Part shown: one piece after another, positions 38,616-38,658 of the stretch
Numbering within the stretch: position 1 is the stretch's first letter
Layout of the letters: the number at the start of each line of letters is the position of its first letter
DNA from: a virus
Reading direction: 5' to 3' (one strand)
DNA: 38,658 nt
Virus record (IMG/VR): IMGVR_UViG_3300013005_000077
Span: 1 to 38,658 of that record
The notes under the pieces: generated by a model
The model's input: the letters and a program-made list of their open reading frames with translations, nothing else
What the model was told of the DNA's origin: nothing
Database searches by the model: none
Translations under genes and position numbers: made by a program

Positions 38616-38658
38616 CACAATTTAGGATTTTGTTAGCTGAATTGATCCAAGACAGCGA

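Noticed and set aside
1-38658. tRNA genes, CRISPR arrays and insertion sequences
   Set aside because: No cloverleaf candidates, regularly spaced repeats or transposase motifs were seen in the small non-coding gaps.

Overview
The window looks like an internal piece of a large, AT-rich tailed-phage genome. Evidence: a nearly complete virus-type replication set (DNA polymerase III alpha, proofreading exonuclease, SSB, DnaB-type helicase, primase, RecA), nucleotide-metabolism genes (class II ribonucleotide reductase, dCMP deaminase, dNMP kinase), PhoH, a small T4 gp55-like sigma factor, tiny densely packed genes with ATGA or TAATG overlaps, and almost no intergenic space. Everything except the first 670 bases is on the minus strand. 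The code is standard, no tRNA, rRNA, IS element or CRISPR was seen, and no terminase, portal or major capsid gene was recognised here. The host is not shown. The CPNGVCP motif and the papain-like peptidase only hint at an unusual host envelope.

Layout, left to right. (1) 1-670, plus strand: the Thr/Pro-rich end of a protein and a zinc-ribbon protein, closed by a small hairpin. (2) 675-2546: zinc-ribbon protein, a candidate single-strand annealing protein, and a Vsr-like/EDxHD nuclease with homing-endonuclease traits. (3) 2512-8703: a very AT-rich operon of sugar-modification genes (nucleotidyltransferase-like protein, glycosyltransferase-like proteins, a GT4 enzyme with an inserted zinc ribbon). 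(4) 8724-19756: the replication operon (SSB with its own promoter and terminator; Pol III alpha split into two genes with an exonuclease and a small gene between the halves; Cas4/AddB-like Fe-S nuclease; dNMP kinase; primase; helicase; Vsr-like nuclease; RecA). (5) 19746-22433: small unknown proteins, including two paralogues flanking an FmdB-like zinc ribbon. (6) 22430-26549: HNH, PhoH, class II RNR, deaminase. (7) 26553-31273: small membrane or exported proteins around a papain-like peptidase, with holin-like candidates. (8) 31288-38588: probable virion or late genes, a ClpP-like protease split over two overlapping frames, a DeoC-like protein lacking its lysines, a sigma factor, a degenerate ferritin and conserved phage proteins.

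The gene order suggests a replication/nucleotide block (middle) and a late block (right) read leftward, with TATAAATA late-promoter-like boxes before 38588 and 30909 that fit the encoded gp55-like sigma factor, while ssb carries a near-consensus host-type promoter. The most unusual items are the polymerase alpha split with genes inserted between the halves, the ClpP-like protease whose catalytic Asp lies in a second frame after an A6 run, a similar frame break in a small fibre-like gene, and the lysine-less aldolase fold protein.
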